A DNA stretch of 64,000 nt from Actinopolyspora erythraea (GTDB lineage Bacteria; Actinomycetota; Actinomycetes; Mycobacteriales; Pseudonocardiaceae), in contig NZ_CP022752.1 of assembly GCF_002263515.1 (NCBI RefSeq), positions 3,286,001 to 3,350,000 on the forward strand, read 5' to 3'. Position 1 is the first letter of the stretch. The number at the start of each line of letters is the position of its first letter. Position numbers and translations under genes: made by a program. Shown piece by piece: positions 28,776 to 38,294 of this stretch. The notes beneath the pieces are model-generated. The model made no database searches. It saw only the letters and a program-made list of their open reading frames with translations, and was not told where the DNA came from.

Positions 28776-28852
28776 TCCTGAGCGGGCTGGGGGCGCACAC
28801 GGCCCACTACTTCAACAAAGTCGATGAAGAAATGGAATGGGAGATGGAGTGA
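28776..28852 (+). pseudogene. out-of-frame tail of the gene at 28002
   Basis: In the frame shifted relative to the upstream CDS the sequence encodes VLILSGLGAHTAHYFNKVDE and then EMEWEME before TGA at 28850-28852. L-G-x-x-x-x-H-Y aligns with L-G-E-E-S-R-H-Y at the end of the first module of the same protein, at about the same distance from its F-x-x-A-L-V-T motif. Confidence 0.55.
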
Positions 28853-29267
28853 TCAGCTGACCTTTCCGCCCGGTGGCCCGGGTCGGTTTCACCAGAAGCC
28901 GCACCGGGGCCGGCAAAGCCCCGCACAAGCTTTTTCCGGGATCCTTCGGCAGTTCTTCTTCGTGTTTTTCCACGAACGAGTTCTGGAGCACGCCCCGCGG
29001 ACCGTCCCGAACTTCTCCACCGCTGGCGAAACCGGAACACCGTACACGTGGCTCGCGTCCGGATCCGCTCCGCCGCTGCCGTGTTCGCCTCCGGATCCGG
29101 ACCACGGAAGCACCGTGACCGGCTCGCCCCAAGCCGAGACCACAGGGGTCGTCGACAACCAGGAAGGGCGAGGGCCCACGGCGATCACGGAAGCCGGGAC
29201 ACCACCACCGGAGCCGGGGAGTCGGTCTCCCGTGAAGCGCGGGCGGCAGCCGGGCTCTGCGCGGACT
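28853..29267. other. intergenic region with weak terminator and second 47-bp repeat
   Basis: No gene seen. A hairpin CGGGGC-N7-GCCCCG at 28905-28923 followed by TTTTT at 28931-28935 may end the upstream transcript. The 47-bp repeat copy 2 lies at 29076-29122. On the minus strand that copy keeps the ribosome-site half of the regulator's leader but is followed by no similar coding sequence. Confidence 0.4.
29076..29122. repeat. 47-bp direct repeat, copy 2
   Basis: Matches 27511-27557 in 42 of 47 positions. It may be a leftover of a duplicated regulator leader, or one edge of an inserted segment. Confidence 0.65.
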
Positions 29268-30224
29268 TCACGCGGCGCGCCGCGTGAGCTCGGCGCGCAC
29301 GGCCGAGGCGAAGCGCAGCGGCACTCCCGGGTCGGCGAGCCGGAAGTTGAGCCGCGGTTCGATCAGCTCCAGCTCCAGCAGCATGGGGTCGCCGTCCTCG
29401 CCGCGCACCAGGTCCACGCGCGCGTAGAGGAGCTCGTGCCGCGCCACCCCCAACAGGTCTCCGGTGGCGTCGAGCACGTCCTCGGCGACCCGCCGCAGGT
29501 CGGGAGCGGGATCGGTGGCAAACGGCCCCTTGCCCACTTCGTGCCCGTTCGGTGCGGTGCTCTCCGCCTGGCGCGCCGGGTCGAGCAGCGGTCCCTTGAC
29601 GAAGCCGTGCGAGTACACCCCGCCGAGGAACACCAGCGCCGTCTCCCCCTCCCGGTCCACGGCCGCCTGGTAGGGCTGGACCAGTGCCGCCAAGCCCTCG
29701 GCGTGCAGCGCGTGCACCTGTTCGAGGGCGCGCTCCCGCTGGTTCGGCAGGAAACGCGCGGCTCCCCGGGACCCGGCGCCCACAGCGGGTTTGACGACGA
29801 ACTCCCGATCGGGCAGCCGGAAGTTCCGGGATTCCCATCCGTCCGGTCCCGCCTCGAAGCGCTCCGGATCGACTACCTGCGTCGGGATCACCGGCAGTCC
29901 GACGTCGGCGAGTTCGGCCAGGTACCGCTTGTCGGTGTTCCAGCGCACCACCGGGGCCGGGTTGGCCAGCGCGGGAACCGAACCGCACCAGCGCAGGAAT
30001 TCCTTCAACCGCGCGGTATAGTCCCAGGTGCTGCGCAGCACCACCAGGTCGGCGGTGTCGAAGGCTCGTCCCCCCGCGTCCCATACCGCCCAGGAGGCGT
30101 CGATCCCCAGCTGGTCGAGCGCGGCGGGCAACGAGTGCTCGTCGTCGTGGGAGTCTGGCATGTCCGCGTAGGTCGCCAGCAGCACGCGTGGCCGGGCGGC
30201 GGAGGTGTTCGGGCGGGCGGTCAC
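29268..30224 (-). CDS. ATP-grasp domain ligase of unknown substrate
   Basis: A 318-residue ATP-grasp protein of the RimK/glutathione-synthetase-like type: an N-terminal Rossmann part (RVLLATYADMPDSHDDEH, VLRSTWDY), then NTDKRYLAELADVGLPVIPT near 95, the ATP-binding lysine strand FVVKPAVGAGSRGA near 150, and the metal-binding end LYARVDLVRGEDGDPMLLEL then ELIEPRLNF near 270 with the Glu and Asn ligands. It would join a carboxylate to an amine or thiol using ATP; substrate not predictable. Its ATG overlaps the stop of the next upstream minus-strand gene. Confidence 0.82.
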   Translation of the reverse strand: MTARPNTSAARPRVLLATYADMPDSHDDEHSLPAALDQLGIDASWAVWDAGGRAFDTADLVVLRSTWDYTARLKEFLRWCGSVPALANPAPVVRWNTDKRYLAELADVGLPVIPTQVVDPERFEAGPDGWESRNFRLPDREFVVKPAVGAGSRGAARFLPNQRERALEQVHALHAEGLAALVQPYQAAVDREGETALVFLGGVYSHGFVKGPLLDPARQAESTAPNGHEVGKGPFATDPAPDLRRVAEDVLDATGDLLGVARHELLYARVDLVRGEDGDPMLLELELIEPRLNFRLADPGVPLRFASAVRAELTRRAA

Positions 30225-30541
30225 TTCGCGCGCGACCCCGCCATCTTCCTTCGGTGGGCGGGTCCGATGGTCAGCGCCGCCGCGGTCTCGGAGTCCCAGT
30301 CGCCGAGTTCGAGGCCTTCCACCGCCTCGACCACGGCCTCACCCACTGTGGGGTCGGGGACCAGCACGTCACCGAGCGCGCCGTCCTGACCGATCAGGAC
30401 TATCCGTGCGCCTCCCCTGCCCAGGTTCTCCACCACGGCGCGCGCCGAGCCACCGTGCCCGGTCACGAACTCGGCGGCGGTGGACACGGCACGTTTCGGG
30501 GGCTGCGTCGGCGCTGCCTCACCACTCTGCTGCGTCGTCAC
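30221..30541 (-). CDS. conserved small actinobacterial protein, function unknown
   Basis: A 106-residue protein. Its core reads ARAVVENLGRGGARIVLIGQ, GALGDVLVPDPTVGEAV and LELGDWDSETAAALTIGP, a compact alpha/beta pattern of the kind seen near nucleotide- or CoA-binding proteins, but no family is recognised. Translationally coupled to the ATP-grasp gene (4-nt overlap), which suggests a shared job. GTG start at 30541. Confidence 0.65.
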   Translation of the reverse strand: MTTQQSGEAAPTQPPKRAVSTAAEFVTGHGGSARAVVENLGRGGARIVLIGQDGALGDVLVPDPTVGEAVVEAVEGLELGDWDSETAAALTIGPAHRRKMAGSRAK

Positions 30542-30777
30542 GGGGCTGATCGTAACGGCAACGGGCCGCGTGGCGGAGGACCGAGTGACCCACGCCTCTC
30601 CGTACCACGGGCGCGACCGGGGCGGGCGGGAGTTCGCGTGGCACGATCTGGGGACCTGTCCGAGCACCTCCCCTAGTCGGGCCGCTCCACTTCGGCTGGC
30701 CGGGCCCGAGTCCGCGGCTCTCGGACAGCCTCTGTCCCCACGGAACCCCAGACGAGAACACGGATCAGGAGGCCGGA

Positions 30778-31746
30778 ATGCGCGCTGTCCAGGTCACCGA
30801 GCACGGCGGTCCCGAAGTGCTGCACGCCGTCGACACGACCGATCCCGAACCCGGCCCGGAGGAACTGCTGGTCGGGATCACCGCGTCCGGGGTGAACTTC
30901 ATAGACACCTACCAGCGCAGCGGGGTCTACCCGACGACGTTGCCGTTCGTGCCCGGCTCCGAGGGCGCGGGAACCGTGCTTTCCACGGGCTCCGGGGTGA
31001 CCGGGTTCGCGGTCGGCGACCGGGTCGCCTGGGCGATGGTGCCCGGCGGCTACGCCGAGCGCGCGGTGGTGCCCGCGAGCAAGGCGGTGGCGCTTCCCAC
31101 CGAGATCAGTGACCGGACCGCCGCCGCCGCGATGCTGCAGGGACTGACCGCGCACTACCTCACCGCCTCCACGCACCCGGTCAAGCCGGGCACGGTGGCG
31201 CTGGTGCACGCCGCCGCGGGCGGGATGGGGCTGCTGCTCACCCAGCTGATCGCGCTGCGCGGCGGCCGCGTGATCGGCACGGTGTCCACCCCGGAGAAGG
31301 AGCGGCTGGCCCGGGAGGCCGGGGCCGACGACGTGGTTCGCTACACCGAGCAGGACGTGGCCGAACGGGTGCGGGAGCTGACCGGCGGGGTCGGGGTGCA
31401 CGTGGTCTACGACGGGGTGGGCGGGGACACCTTCGACGCGAGTCTCGCCTCGCTTCGCCCTCGCGGCACGCTGGCGCTGTTCGGCGCCGCCAGCGGTCCG
31501 GTGCCGCCGGTGGATCCGCAACGGCTCAACTCGGCGGGCTCGGTGTTTCTGACCAGGCCGACCCTGGCGCACCACATGCTGGACCGCGCGGAACTGGACT
31601 GGCGGGTCGGGGAGCTGTTCGACCTGATCACGCGCAACGAGCTGCGGATCCGCGTCGGGGGCAGCTACCCGCTGGCCGAGGCGAGGCGTGCCCACGAGGC
31701 GTTGGAGGGCCGTCGAACCACGGGGAAGGTTCTGCTGGAGCCGTGA
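30778..31746 (+). CDS. qor: NADPH:quinone oxidoreductase (zeta-crystallin type)
   Basis: Zinc-independent MDR-superfamily reductase, 322 residues. GroES-like half with SGVNFIDTYQRSGVYP near 40, cofactor half with ALVHAAAGGMGLLLTQL near 142 (dinucleotide motif) and VVYDGVGGDTFDASL near 207. It reduces quinones with NADPH. ATG preceded by CAGGAGG seven nt upstream. Matches Rv1454c in the conserved gene order. Confidence 0.93.
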   Translation: MRAVQVTEHGGPEVLHAVDTTDPEPGPEELLVGITASGVNFIDTYQRSGVYPTTLPFVPGSEGAGTVLSTGSGVTGFAVGDRVAWAMVPGGYAERAVVPASKAVALPTEISDRTAAAAMLQGLTAHYLTASTHPVKPGTVALVHAAAGGMGLLLTQLIALRGGRVIGTVSTPEKERLAREAGADDVVRYTEQDVAERVRELTGGVGVHVVYDGVGGDTFDASLASLRPRGTLALFGAASGPVPPVDPQRLNSAGSVFLTRPTLAHHMLDRAELDWRVGELFDLITRNELRIRVGGSYPLAEARRAHEALEGRRTTGKVLLEP

Positions 31747-31755
31747 GCGCACTCC

Positions 31756-31782
31756 CCGCCGGGACGGCTCGCGTCCCGGCGG
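31756..31782. terminator. 11-bp hairpin between convergent qor and globin genes
   Basis: CCGCCGGGACG (31756-31766), loop GCTCG, CGTCCCGGCGG (31772-31782): perfect stem beginning 9 nt after the qor stop. No U-tract. Confidence 0.6.
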
Positions 31783-31832
31783 ATCGGGTGCGCATCCCTA
31801 CCCTGGGCCACCGCCCGGCGCCCGGGGTGGGG

Positions 31833-32201
31833 TCACGTGGTCGTGGCCACCACGGGCACGTTGATCACGTCCCTGGCCAGCGGCGCGATGGCGAACAGTA
31901 TTGCGCTCAGCAGGGTTTCCGGTACCGAGCTCTCGCGAAGCGCGTCGGCGAGGTGTCCGATGACCAGGTCGTACTCGTCGTGGTGGATCCCCGGCGTCGG
32001 GGCATCGTCCGCTCCGGGGACCTCTCGGGAACCGCCGAGCGCGGCGGTGAACAATCGCACCTGGTGCTCGCGCAGCCGCCCCAGGTTGGCACCGTGGAAG
32101 TACCCGGCCAGCCGGGAGTCAGCCAGTGCCTTCTCGTAGAACCGGAAGACCACATCGCGTACGACGGGCTCGCCACCGATCTGCTCGTGAATCGTGTTCA
32201 T
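31833..32201 (-). CDS. truncated-hemoglobin-like protein lacking the usual proximal His
   Basis: A 122-residue group 1 truncated-globin-like protein. B helix with Tyr B10 (VVFRFYEKALADSRLAGYF), the CD Phe, E-helix His (LREHQVRLFTAALGG) and the G/H helices (YDLVIGHLADALRES; LARDVIN) are present. After GG, however, the region that in trHb1 reads Y-x-G-R-x-M-x-x-A-H is SREVPGADDAPTPGIHHDEY: it is about three residues shorter and has Pro where the proximal His F8 is expected. The HH just after could replace it. Heme binding is therefore uncertain. ATG at 32201 with GGAGGAGC upstream. Confidence 0.75.
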   Translation of the reverse strand: MNTIHEQIGGEPVVRDVVFRFYEKALADSRLAGYFHGANLGRLREHQVRLFTAALGGSREVPGADDAPTPGIHHDEYDLVIGHLADALRESSVPETLLSAILFAIAPLARDVINVPVVATTT

Positions 32202-32566
32202 CGCTCCTCCGGCGCTGGAATTCGAGTCACCACCGAGTGAATCCAACTCGTTTTTCCGGGGCGTAATCGCCGCGTGAACACCGGAAGTAACTTGTCGGCC
32301 CGGGCGTCGAACACTCGACGGCCGGTTCACCGGGTGTCCGTGCGAGTGTCCCGGAATCCTCGCCGCTCCGGTGTTCCCGGTGGTGCTCCGGTCGCGGCGG
32401 ACCGGGCTGTATCCGCCCGCGAACCCCCGGCCCGTCCTTTTCCTCCCACGAGCGCTCGCGTTCGGCCGAGGGAACGGCTCGAACGGCTGAATCGAAGGAG
32501 AGCCTGTGTAGGATCGTGCGGGTAACGCTCCCGCGCGATCACCACGCAACCCGGAGGAGGGCGCGA
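32202..32566. other. 365-bp divergent intergenic region
   Basis: No gene seen. For the plus-strand DedA gene, TAGGAT at 32509-32514 is a good -10, with CTGAAT 16 nt upstream as a weak -35. Bases 32215-32270 are AT-richer and probably hold the promoter of the globin gene. Confidence 0.35.
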
Positions 32567-33223
32567 ATGTCGTTGGTTTCCGACGTGCTGGACACGCTTT
32601 CGTCGCTTCCCGACGGGCTGCTCCTCACCGTCGCGGGAACCATGGCCTTCGTGGAGTCCGGCCTGGGACTGGGAATGTTCATACCGGGCGAGACCGGAGT
32701 GCTGATCGCGAGCGCCTCCGTGGACAACCGGGCGCTGCTCGGGGTGATGCTGCTGGTGGTGACCGTGATGGGCTCGGGAGGCGACCACATCGGCTACCTG
32801 CTGGGCAGACGCTACGGACCCGCGATGCGCTCCACCTCGATCGTGCGGCGTCTGGGGGTGCGGCGCTGGGACCAGGCCACCGCCGCGCTGGACAGGCACG
32901 GCGGCGCGGCGATCTTCCTCACCAGACTGGTACCCATCGTCAGGACCTTCACCCCCGCGGCGGCGGGTGTCTCCCAGCTGCGCTACAACCGCTTCCTGGT
33001 CGCCTCGTTGTCGGCGGCGGCCCTGTGGTCCCTGGTCTACGTGTGCACGGGCGCGCTGGCCCGGGCCTCGCTGGAACGGGTCGAGTCGGTGCTCGGCAAC
33101 GCCAGCTGGGTGGTCTTCGGCGTGCTGGCCGTGGGGACGGTGACGTTCCTGCTCGTCCGGCGCGCCCGCGCACGCGGTCGGCCGCGATCCGTCGAAGCGG
33201 AGTGCTCCACCGAAGCGGAGTGA
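32567..33223 (+). CDS. DedA family membrane protein
   Basis: A 218-residue DedA/SNARE-associated-type membrane protein with about five hydrophobic helices. Family motifs: ESGLGLGMFIPGETGVLIAS near 30, GDHIGYLLGRRYG near 70, and FLTRLVPIVRTFTPAAAG near 115, with the essential Arg and Pro. DedA proteins are half-transporter-like and are linked to lipid (undecaprenyl-phosphate) flipping and envelope integrity. ATG at 32567 with an excellent GGAGGAGGG seven nt upstream. Confidence 0.92.
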   Translation: MSLVSDVLDTLSSLPDGLLLTVAGTMAFVESGLGLGMFIPGETGVLIASASVDNRALLGVMLLVVTVMGSGGDHIGYLLGRRYGPAMRSTSIVRRLGVRRWDQATAALDRHGGAAIFLTRLVPIVRTFTPAAAGVSQLRYNRFLVASLSAAALWSLVYVCTGALARASLERVESVLGNASWVVFGVLAVGTVTFLLVRRARARGRPRSVEAECSTEAE

Positions 33224-33246
33224 ATCGGCCGGTCGCCGCGTCGAGG

Positions 33247-34305
33247 TCACCCGGTGGCCCCGGAGTTCGTCCCGTCACGGCCGGTGCCCTCCGGGGAACC
33301 GGTGTCCGAGGGAGCGGACGAGGTTTCCCCGGGACGCCGCACGGCGAAGGCGCCGAACAGCAGGACCAGCGCCCCGACCAGCAGTACGAGCACCGAGACG
33401 CCGACCTCTCCCAGCAGGTCCGGCACCGTGTCGCGCACGACCATGACCAGCCCCACCACCCCGCCGACGAGCAGTACCAGCTCACGGCGCGACACGAATC
33501 CGGCCAGCAGCAGCCCAGCCACCACGAGGGCCAGCGCGTGCCCCCACCACGTCCGCCCGAGCGAGGACACCCAGACGGAGCCGAGGAGCACGACGACCAC
33601 GCCGAGGGACAGGGCGAAGGTCGGTGCGGCCAGCGCTCGGCGCAGCGCCAGCACGCACCAGAGCGTGCCGACCACGAGCAACAGGACGCCGGTCAGCTCG
33701 CTGTGCGCGAACTCCGGTGCGGACGGGCCACCCGGAAGCGATTCGCGGAACCAGAAGTCGGTGAACGAGTGCACCGTTGCCACCGCGGCCACCGCTGTGG
33801 CCAACAGCCCGGCCGGCGCGGGCACTGCCAGGTAGCCGAGCAGGGCCAGCACCAGCCCGGTCACCGTCGCGGACAGCGATGCGTGCTCGGCCACGGCCAC
33901 CCAGACGGCCGAACCGCCGGTGAGCGCGCCCAGCGCGAACAGCAGAGCTGCCAGCCGGCGACGGGCGCCCGGCACGTTCGTCCGCTCGCGCCGCTCGTAC
34001 CAGCGGCCGAGCAGGTAGCGAGCGGTGACGGCGAACAGCAGAGTGACCCCGAGCAGGATTCCGGCACGGGTGGACCGGGCCAGCGTCTCGTAGGTCAGCT
34101 CGGCCAACAGGCCACCACCCGCGAGTACCAGCGCGCCTCCGACGTAGCCCGCTGTTTCGCGCGGCGCTCCGGCCGGGACACCGCGTCGGGGTTCGCTCCG
34201 CCGGAGCGCGGCGAGGGCGGCCTCCGCCTGCTCGGCGGTGAGCACCCCTTCACCCACCAGCCGGTACAACGCGGCACGCTGCCTCCGGTTCGTCGTCGCG
34301 GACAC
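33247..34305 (-). CDS. multi-pass membrane protein (DUF2157-like)
   Basis: About 352 residues with ten or so hydrophobic segments (ILLGVTLLFAVTARYLLG; GHALALVVAGLLLAGFV; GVSVLVLLVGALVLLFGAF) after a short soluble helix pair RAALYRLVGEGVLTAEQAEA that resembles the SHOCT-like start of DUF2157 proteins. C-terminal ~30 residues are polar. Function unknown. GTG at 34305 is taken because GAGGGA lies just upstream; ATG at 34323 is the alternative. Convergent with the DedA gene 23 bp away. Confidence 0.75.
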   Translation of the reverse strand: MSATTNRRQRAALYRLVGEGVLTAEQAEAALAALRRSEPRRGVPAGAPRETAGYVGGALVLAGGGLLAELTYETLARSTRAGILLGVTLLFAVTARYLLGRWYERRERTNVPGARRRLAALLFALGALTGGSAVWVAVAEHASLSATVTGLVLALLGYLAVPAPAGLLATAVAAVATVHSFTDFWFRESLPGGPSAPEFAHSELTGVLLLVVGTLWCVLALRRALAAPTFALSLGVVVVLLGSVWVSSLGRTWWGHALALVVAGLLLAGFVSRRELVLLVGGVVGLVMVVRDTVPDLLGEVGVSVLVLLVGALVLLFGAFAVRRPGETSSAPSDTGSPEGTGRDGTNSGATG

Positions 34306-34323
34306 CACTCCCTCTTTTCTCAC

Positions 34324-34780
34324 TCCGCCCGGGGTGGAACGAGGCGGCGCACCCGGCCGCCGGAGTCGTCACTGACGAGGGTCATCGAACCCGCGGCGGA
34401 CCGAATCGGGAGCCCGCCGTCCGTACTGGAGCCGCGAGTCCCCGACGGCTCCCTCCGCTCCCGTCGTGGTCCGCTCACCACGCCCACCGGAGCGGAGGGG
34501 ACACTGTTCGCGGGGAACGAGTCCACGATGACACGGCGTTCCCACCGGCCGGGTCGCGGGACCGAGAACGGCGACCGACGGTGACATTCCGAACACGCGG
34601 CGCACGTTTCGGACTGTCACCCGAACGATGGTGAGGCATCGAACTTCACCACGAGGTGGACGGGCCGCGACATCGGCCACGCGACGGGATTACGCTGCAA
34701 GTTGGACGAGGGATAACAGCGGAGCGAATCGGTCAAGTTCGACCGGATTCACCGCGCGAGGGAAACTGGAGCCGCGAGGA
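34324..34780. other. 457-bp intergenic region, leader of the tkt-tal operon
   Basis: No gene seen. It should contain the tkt promoter; a weak pair TTGGAC/GATAAC near 34700-34716 is not well spaced. CCGAACACG and CGTTTCGG near 34588-34612 form an imperfect inverted repeat. No riboswitch recognised. Confidence 0.35.
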
Positions 34781-36877
34781 GTGTCCGTCACAGACGACCT
34801 TGCCCGTTTGACCACCAAACGAGTTCCCGAGGACTGGACCGAGCTGGACCAACGCGCCGTGGACACGATCCGCGTACTGGCCGCCGACGCGGTCGAGAAG
34901 TGCGGCAACGGTCACCCCGGCACCGCGATGAGCCTGGCCCCTGCCGTGTACGCGCTGTTCCAGCGGGTGCTGCGGCACGATCCCAACGATGCGAGCTGGA
35001 TCGGCAGGGACCGCTTCGTGCTCTCAGCCGGGCACTCGAGCCTGACGCTTTACCTGCAGCTCTACCTGTGCGGATACGGGATGGAGCTGGAGGACATCAA
35101 GAACCTCCGCACCTGGGACTCGGCCACACCCGGCCACCCGGAGTACGGCCACACCACGGGTGTGGAGACCACGACCGGCCCGCTCGGCCAGGGGCTGGCC
35201 AACGGGGTCGGCATGGCCATGGCCGCGCGACGCGAACGCGGCCTGTTCGACCCGGACGCCGAGCCGGGCGAGAGCGTCTTCGACCACCAGATCTACGTGC
35301 TGGCCTCCGACGGTGACATCGAGGAAGGCGTCACCTCCGAGGCGTCCTCGCTGGCCGGGACCCAGCGGCTGGGCAACCTCACGGTGATCTACGACGCCAA
35401 CGAGATCTCCATCGAGGACGACACCCACATCGCCCTGTCGGAGGACACCGCCAAGCGTTACGAGGCCTACGGCTGGCACGTGGTCACCGTCGACGGCGGC
35501 GAGGACGTGCGGGGCTTCCTGGACGCGGTGGAGGCCGCGCGCGCCGAGACGGACCGTCCGAGCCTGATCGTGCTGCGCACGGTGATCGGCTATCCGGCGC
35601 CGAACAAGATGAACAGCGGCAAGGCGCACGGTGCGGCCCTGGGGGCCGAGGAGGTCGCCGAGGTCAAGAAGGCGCTGGGCTTCGACCCCGAGAGGTCCTT
35701 CGAGGTCGCCGACGAGGTCCTCGCCCACGCCCGCACGGTCGCCGAGCGCGGCCAGGCCGCGCACCAGAAGTGGCAGATCGCCTTCGACTCGTGGGCAGCG
35801 GAGAATCCGCAGCGCAAGGCGCTACTGGACCGGATCAGTGCCCGCGAGCTGCCCGCTGACTGGGCTGACGTGCTGCCCAGCTGGGAACCGGACCCCAAGG
35901 GCGTGGCCACCCGAAAGGCGTCGGCCGAGGTGCTGGCCGCCGTCAAGGACGTGCTCCCCGAGCTGTGGGGCGGCTCGGCCGACCTGGCCGAGAGCAACAA
36001 CACCACGATGAAGGGCGCCGACTCGTTCGGCCCCGAGAGCATCTCCACCGGGATGTTCCAGGCACAGCCCTACGGCCGCACGCTGCACTTCGGTGTTCGC
36101 GAGCACGCCATGGGCTCGCTGCTCAACGGGATCGCGCTGCACGGCGGCACCCGTCCGTACGGCGGCACCTTCCTGATCTTCTCCGACTACATGCGCCCGG
36201 CCGTGCGGCTCGCGGCGCTCATGCGGGTGCCCACCATCTACGTCTGGACCCACGACTCGATCGGTCTCGGCGAGGACGGGCCGACCCACCAACCGGTGGA
36301 GCACCTGGCAAGCCTGCGCGGGATCCCGGGGCTGGCGATGGTGCGCCCGGCCGACGCCAACGAGACGGCCGCCGCGTGGAAGGCGGTGCTGGAGCGGCCC
36401 GAGGGTCCCGCCGGGCTGGCGCTGACCCGGCAGGGGGTTCCGACCCTGGAGGGCACCGACCACGCGGGGGTCGCGCGGGGCGGCTACGTGTTGACCGAGG
36501 CGTCCTCGGGTACACCGGAGCTGGTGCTAATCGCCACCGGTTCCGAGGTGCAGCTGGCCGTGGCGGCCAGGAAGGTTCTGGAGGACGAGGGCGTTGCCAC
36601 CCGTGTGGTCTCGATGCCGTGCGTCGAGTGGTTCGACGCGCAGGACGAGAACTACCGGGAGCGGGTACTGCCGTCCTCGGTGCGCGCCCGTGTCGCCGTG
36701 GAGGCCGGTATCGCACAGCCCTGGTACCGCTTCACGGGGGACAGCGGCGAGATCGTCTCGCTGGAGCACTTCGGTGCCTCTGCCGACTACAAGACGTTGT
36801 TCGAGAAGTTCGGCATCACCACCGAGGCCGTGGTCGCCGCCGCCCGGCGAAGCCTGAGCAGCGCGCGGTCGAAGTAA
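34781..36877 (+). CDS. tkt: transketolase
   Basis: TPP-dependent transketolase of the pentose phosphate pathway, 698 residues (usual length). [13 protein letters not shown] near 38 (phosphate-binding His), [16 protein letters not shown] near 133, TPP/Mg motif [18 protein letters not shown] near 172 with [19 protein letters not shown] near 450, and [16 protein letters not shown] near 490. GTG at 34781 has GGAG nine nt upstream. First gene of tkt-tal; the order is as in Rv1449c-Rv1448c. Confidence 0.97.
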   Translation: MSVTDDLARLTTKRVPEDWTELDQRAVDTIRVLAADAVEKCGNGHPGTAMSLAPAVYALFQRVLRHDPNDASWIGRDRFVLSAGHSSLTLYLQLYLCGYGMELEDIKNLRTWDSATPGHPEYGHTTGVETTTGPLGQGLANGVGMAMAARRERGLFDPDAEPGESVFDHQIYVLASDGDIEEGVTSEASSLAGTQRLGNLTVIYDANEISIEDDTHIALSEDTAKRYEAYGWHVVTVDGGEDVRGFLDAVEAARAETDRPSLIVLRTVIGYPAPNKMNSGKAHGAALGAEEVAEVKKALGFDPERSFEVADEVLAHARTVAERGQAAHQKWQIAFDSWAAENPQRKALLDRISARELPADWADVLPSWEPDPKGVATRKASAEVLAAVKDVLPELWGGSADLAESNNTTMKGADSFGPESISTGMFQAQPYGRTLHFGVREHAMGSLLNGIALHGGTRPYGGTFLIFSDYMRPAVRLAALMRVPTIYVWTHDSIGLGEDGPTHQPVEHLASLRGIPGLAMVRPADANETAAAWKAVLERPEGPAGLALTRQGVPTLEGTDHAGVARGGYVLTEASSGTPELVLIATGSEVQLAVAARKVLEDEGVATRVVSMPCVEWFDAQDENYRERVLPSSVRARVAVEAGIAQPWYRFTGDSGEIVSLEHFGASADYKTLFEKFGITTEAVVAAARRSLSSARSK

Positions 36878-36926
36878 CCGGTCACACCCGGCCGAACCGC
36901 AACAGCTGCGAACGACGGAGGTAATA

Positions 36927-38033
36927 GTGAGCGGCAACAGCAATCTGCAGGCACTCAGCGACGCCGGCGTGGCCATCTGGCTGGACGACCTGTCCAGGCA
37001 GCGGATCAACTCCGGCAACCTGGCCGAGTTGATCGCGAACAAGAACCTGGTCGGGGTGACCAGCAACCCCACCATCTTCGCCAGCGCGCTTTCCAACGCG
37101 GCCGACTACAGCGACCAGATGGGCGAGCTCGCCAACCGGGGTGCCGGGGTCGACGAGGCCGTGCGCGAGTTGATGACCAAGGACATCCGCGACGCCGCGG
37201 ACGTCTTCCGCGAGGTGCACACCGCCACCGGCGGTGAGGACGGGCGCATCTCGCTGGAGGTCGACCCGCGGCTGGCCCACGACACCGAGGGCACGGTCCG
37301 GGAGGCGCTGGAGCTCGCCAAGGCGGTGGACCGGCCCAACCTGTTCGTCAAGATCCCCGCCACGGTGGAGGGCCTGCCCGCGATCACGCGCACCCTGGCC
37401 GAGGGCGTCAGCGTCAACGTGACGCTGATCTTCTCGGTGCAGCGCTACCGCGAGGTCATGGACGCCTTCATCACCGGTCTGGAGCGGGCGAAGGACAACG
37501 GCCACGACATCAGCCGCATCTTCTCGGTCGCCTCGTTCTTCGTCTCCCGCGTGGACTCGGAGATCGACAAGCGGCTGAAGAAGATCGACGCTCCCGAGCA
37601 CCTGTACGGCAAGGCGGCCATCGCCAACGCGCGGTTGGCCTACGCCGCCTACGAGGAGGTCTTCGCCGGCCAGCGCTGGCAGGCCCTCGAACAGGCGGGG
37701 GCGCACCGGCAGCGGCCGCTGTGGGCCTCCACCGGCGTCAAGGAGCCCGCCTACTCCGACACCCGGTACGTGGACGAGCTGGTGGCCCCGAACACGGTCA
37801 ACACGATGCCCGAGTCCACGCTGAACGCGGTCGCCGACCACGGCAACGTCCTCGGTGACACGGTCAGCGGCACGGCCGGGGCCTCCCAGCAGGTGTTCGA
37901 CTCGCTGTCCGAGGCGGGCATCGACCTGGACGACGTCTACACCGTGCTGGAGCGGGAAGGCGTGGAGAAGTTCGAGAAGTCCTGGGACGAGCTGCTCCGG
38001 ACGGTTTCGCAACAGCTCGAACAGGCTCGGTAA
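36927..38033 (+). CDS. tal: transaldolase
   Basis: Transaldolase, 368 residues, moving a dihydroxyacetone unit between sugar phosphates. Schiff-base Lys142 in [29 protein letters not shown] near 45 and [16 protein letters not shown] near 200 are typical. GTG start with GGAGG five nt upstream, 49 bp behind tkt. Confidence 0.97.
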   Translation: MSGNSNLQALSDAGVAIWLDDLSRQRINSGNLAELIANKNLVGVTSNPTIFASALSNAADYSDQMGELANRGAGVDEAVRELMTKDIRDAADVFREVHTATGGEDGRISLEVDPRLAHDTEGTVREALELAKAVDRPNLFVKIPATVEGLPAITRTLAEGVSVNVTLIFSVQRYREVMDAFITGLERAKDNGHDISRIFSVASFFVSRVDSEIDKRLKKIDAPEHLYGKAAIANARLAYAAYEEVFAGQRWQALEQAGAHRQRPLWASTGVKEPAYSDTRYVDELVAPNTVNTMPESTLNAVADHGNVLGDTVSGTAGASQQVFDSLSEAGIDLDDVYTVLEREGVEKFEKSWDELLRTVSQQLEQAR

Positions 38034-38039
38034 CGGTGA

Positions 38040-38075
38040 CCCGCCCGCGTGGGGACCACTCCCCGCGCGGGCGGG
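38040..38075 (+). terminator. 16-bp hairpin after tal
   Basis: Arms 38040-38055 and 38060-38075 pair in all 16 positions (one G-U), loop CCAC, starting 7 nt after the tal stop. It separates tkt-tal from pgi-zwf-opcA-pgl, which therefore probably has its own promoter in 38076-38294. Confidence 0.6.
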
Positions 38076-38294
38076 CGACAACGCGGCAGCAGGCGGCCGC
38101 CCGGCCGGACCGAGGAGTCCCGGCGAGTGGGTGTTCGGCACGGACGACCGGCCCGAACACGACGGTGGCACCGGGAGCGGTTCCGGTCCGCCACGACGCC
38201 ACTCGCGGGAGGTCCTCACGGATCGGCGGCCGCCTGTCAGCGTGTGCACCAACCGTCTCGTCACGTGTTGACGTATCGAACGCGAAGGAACCAT

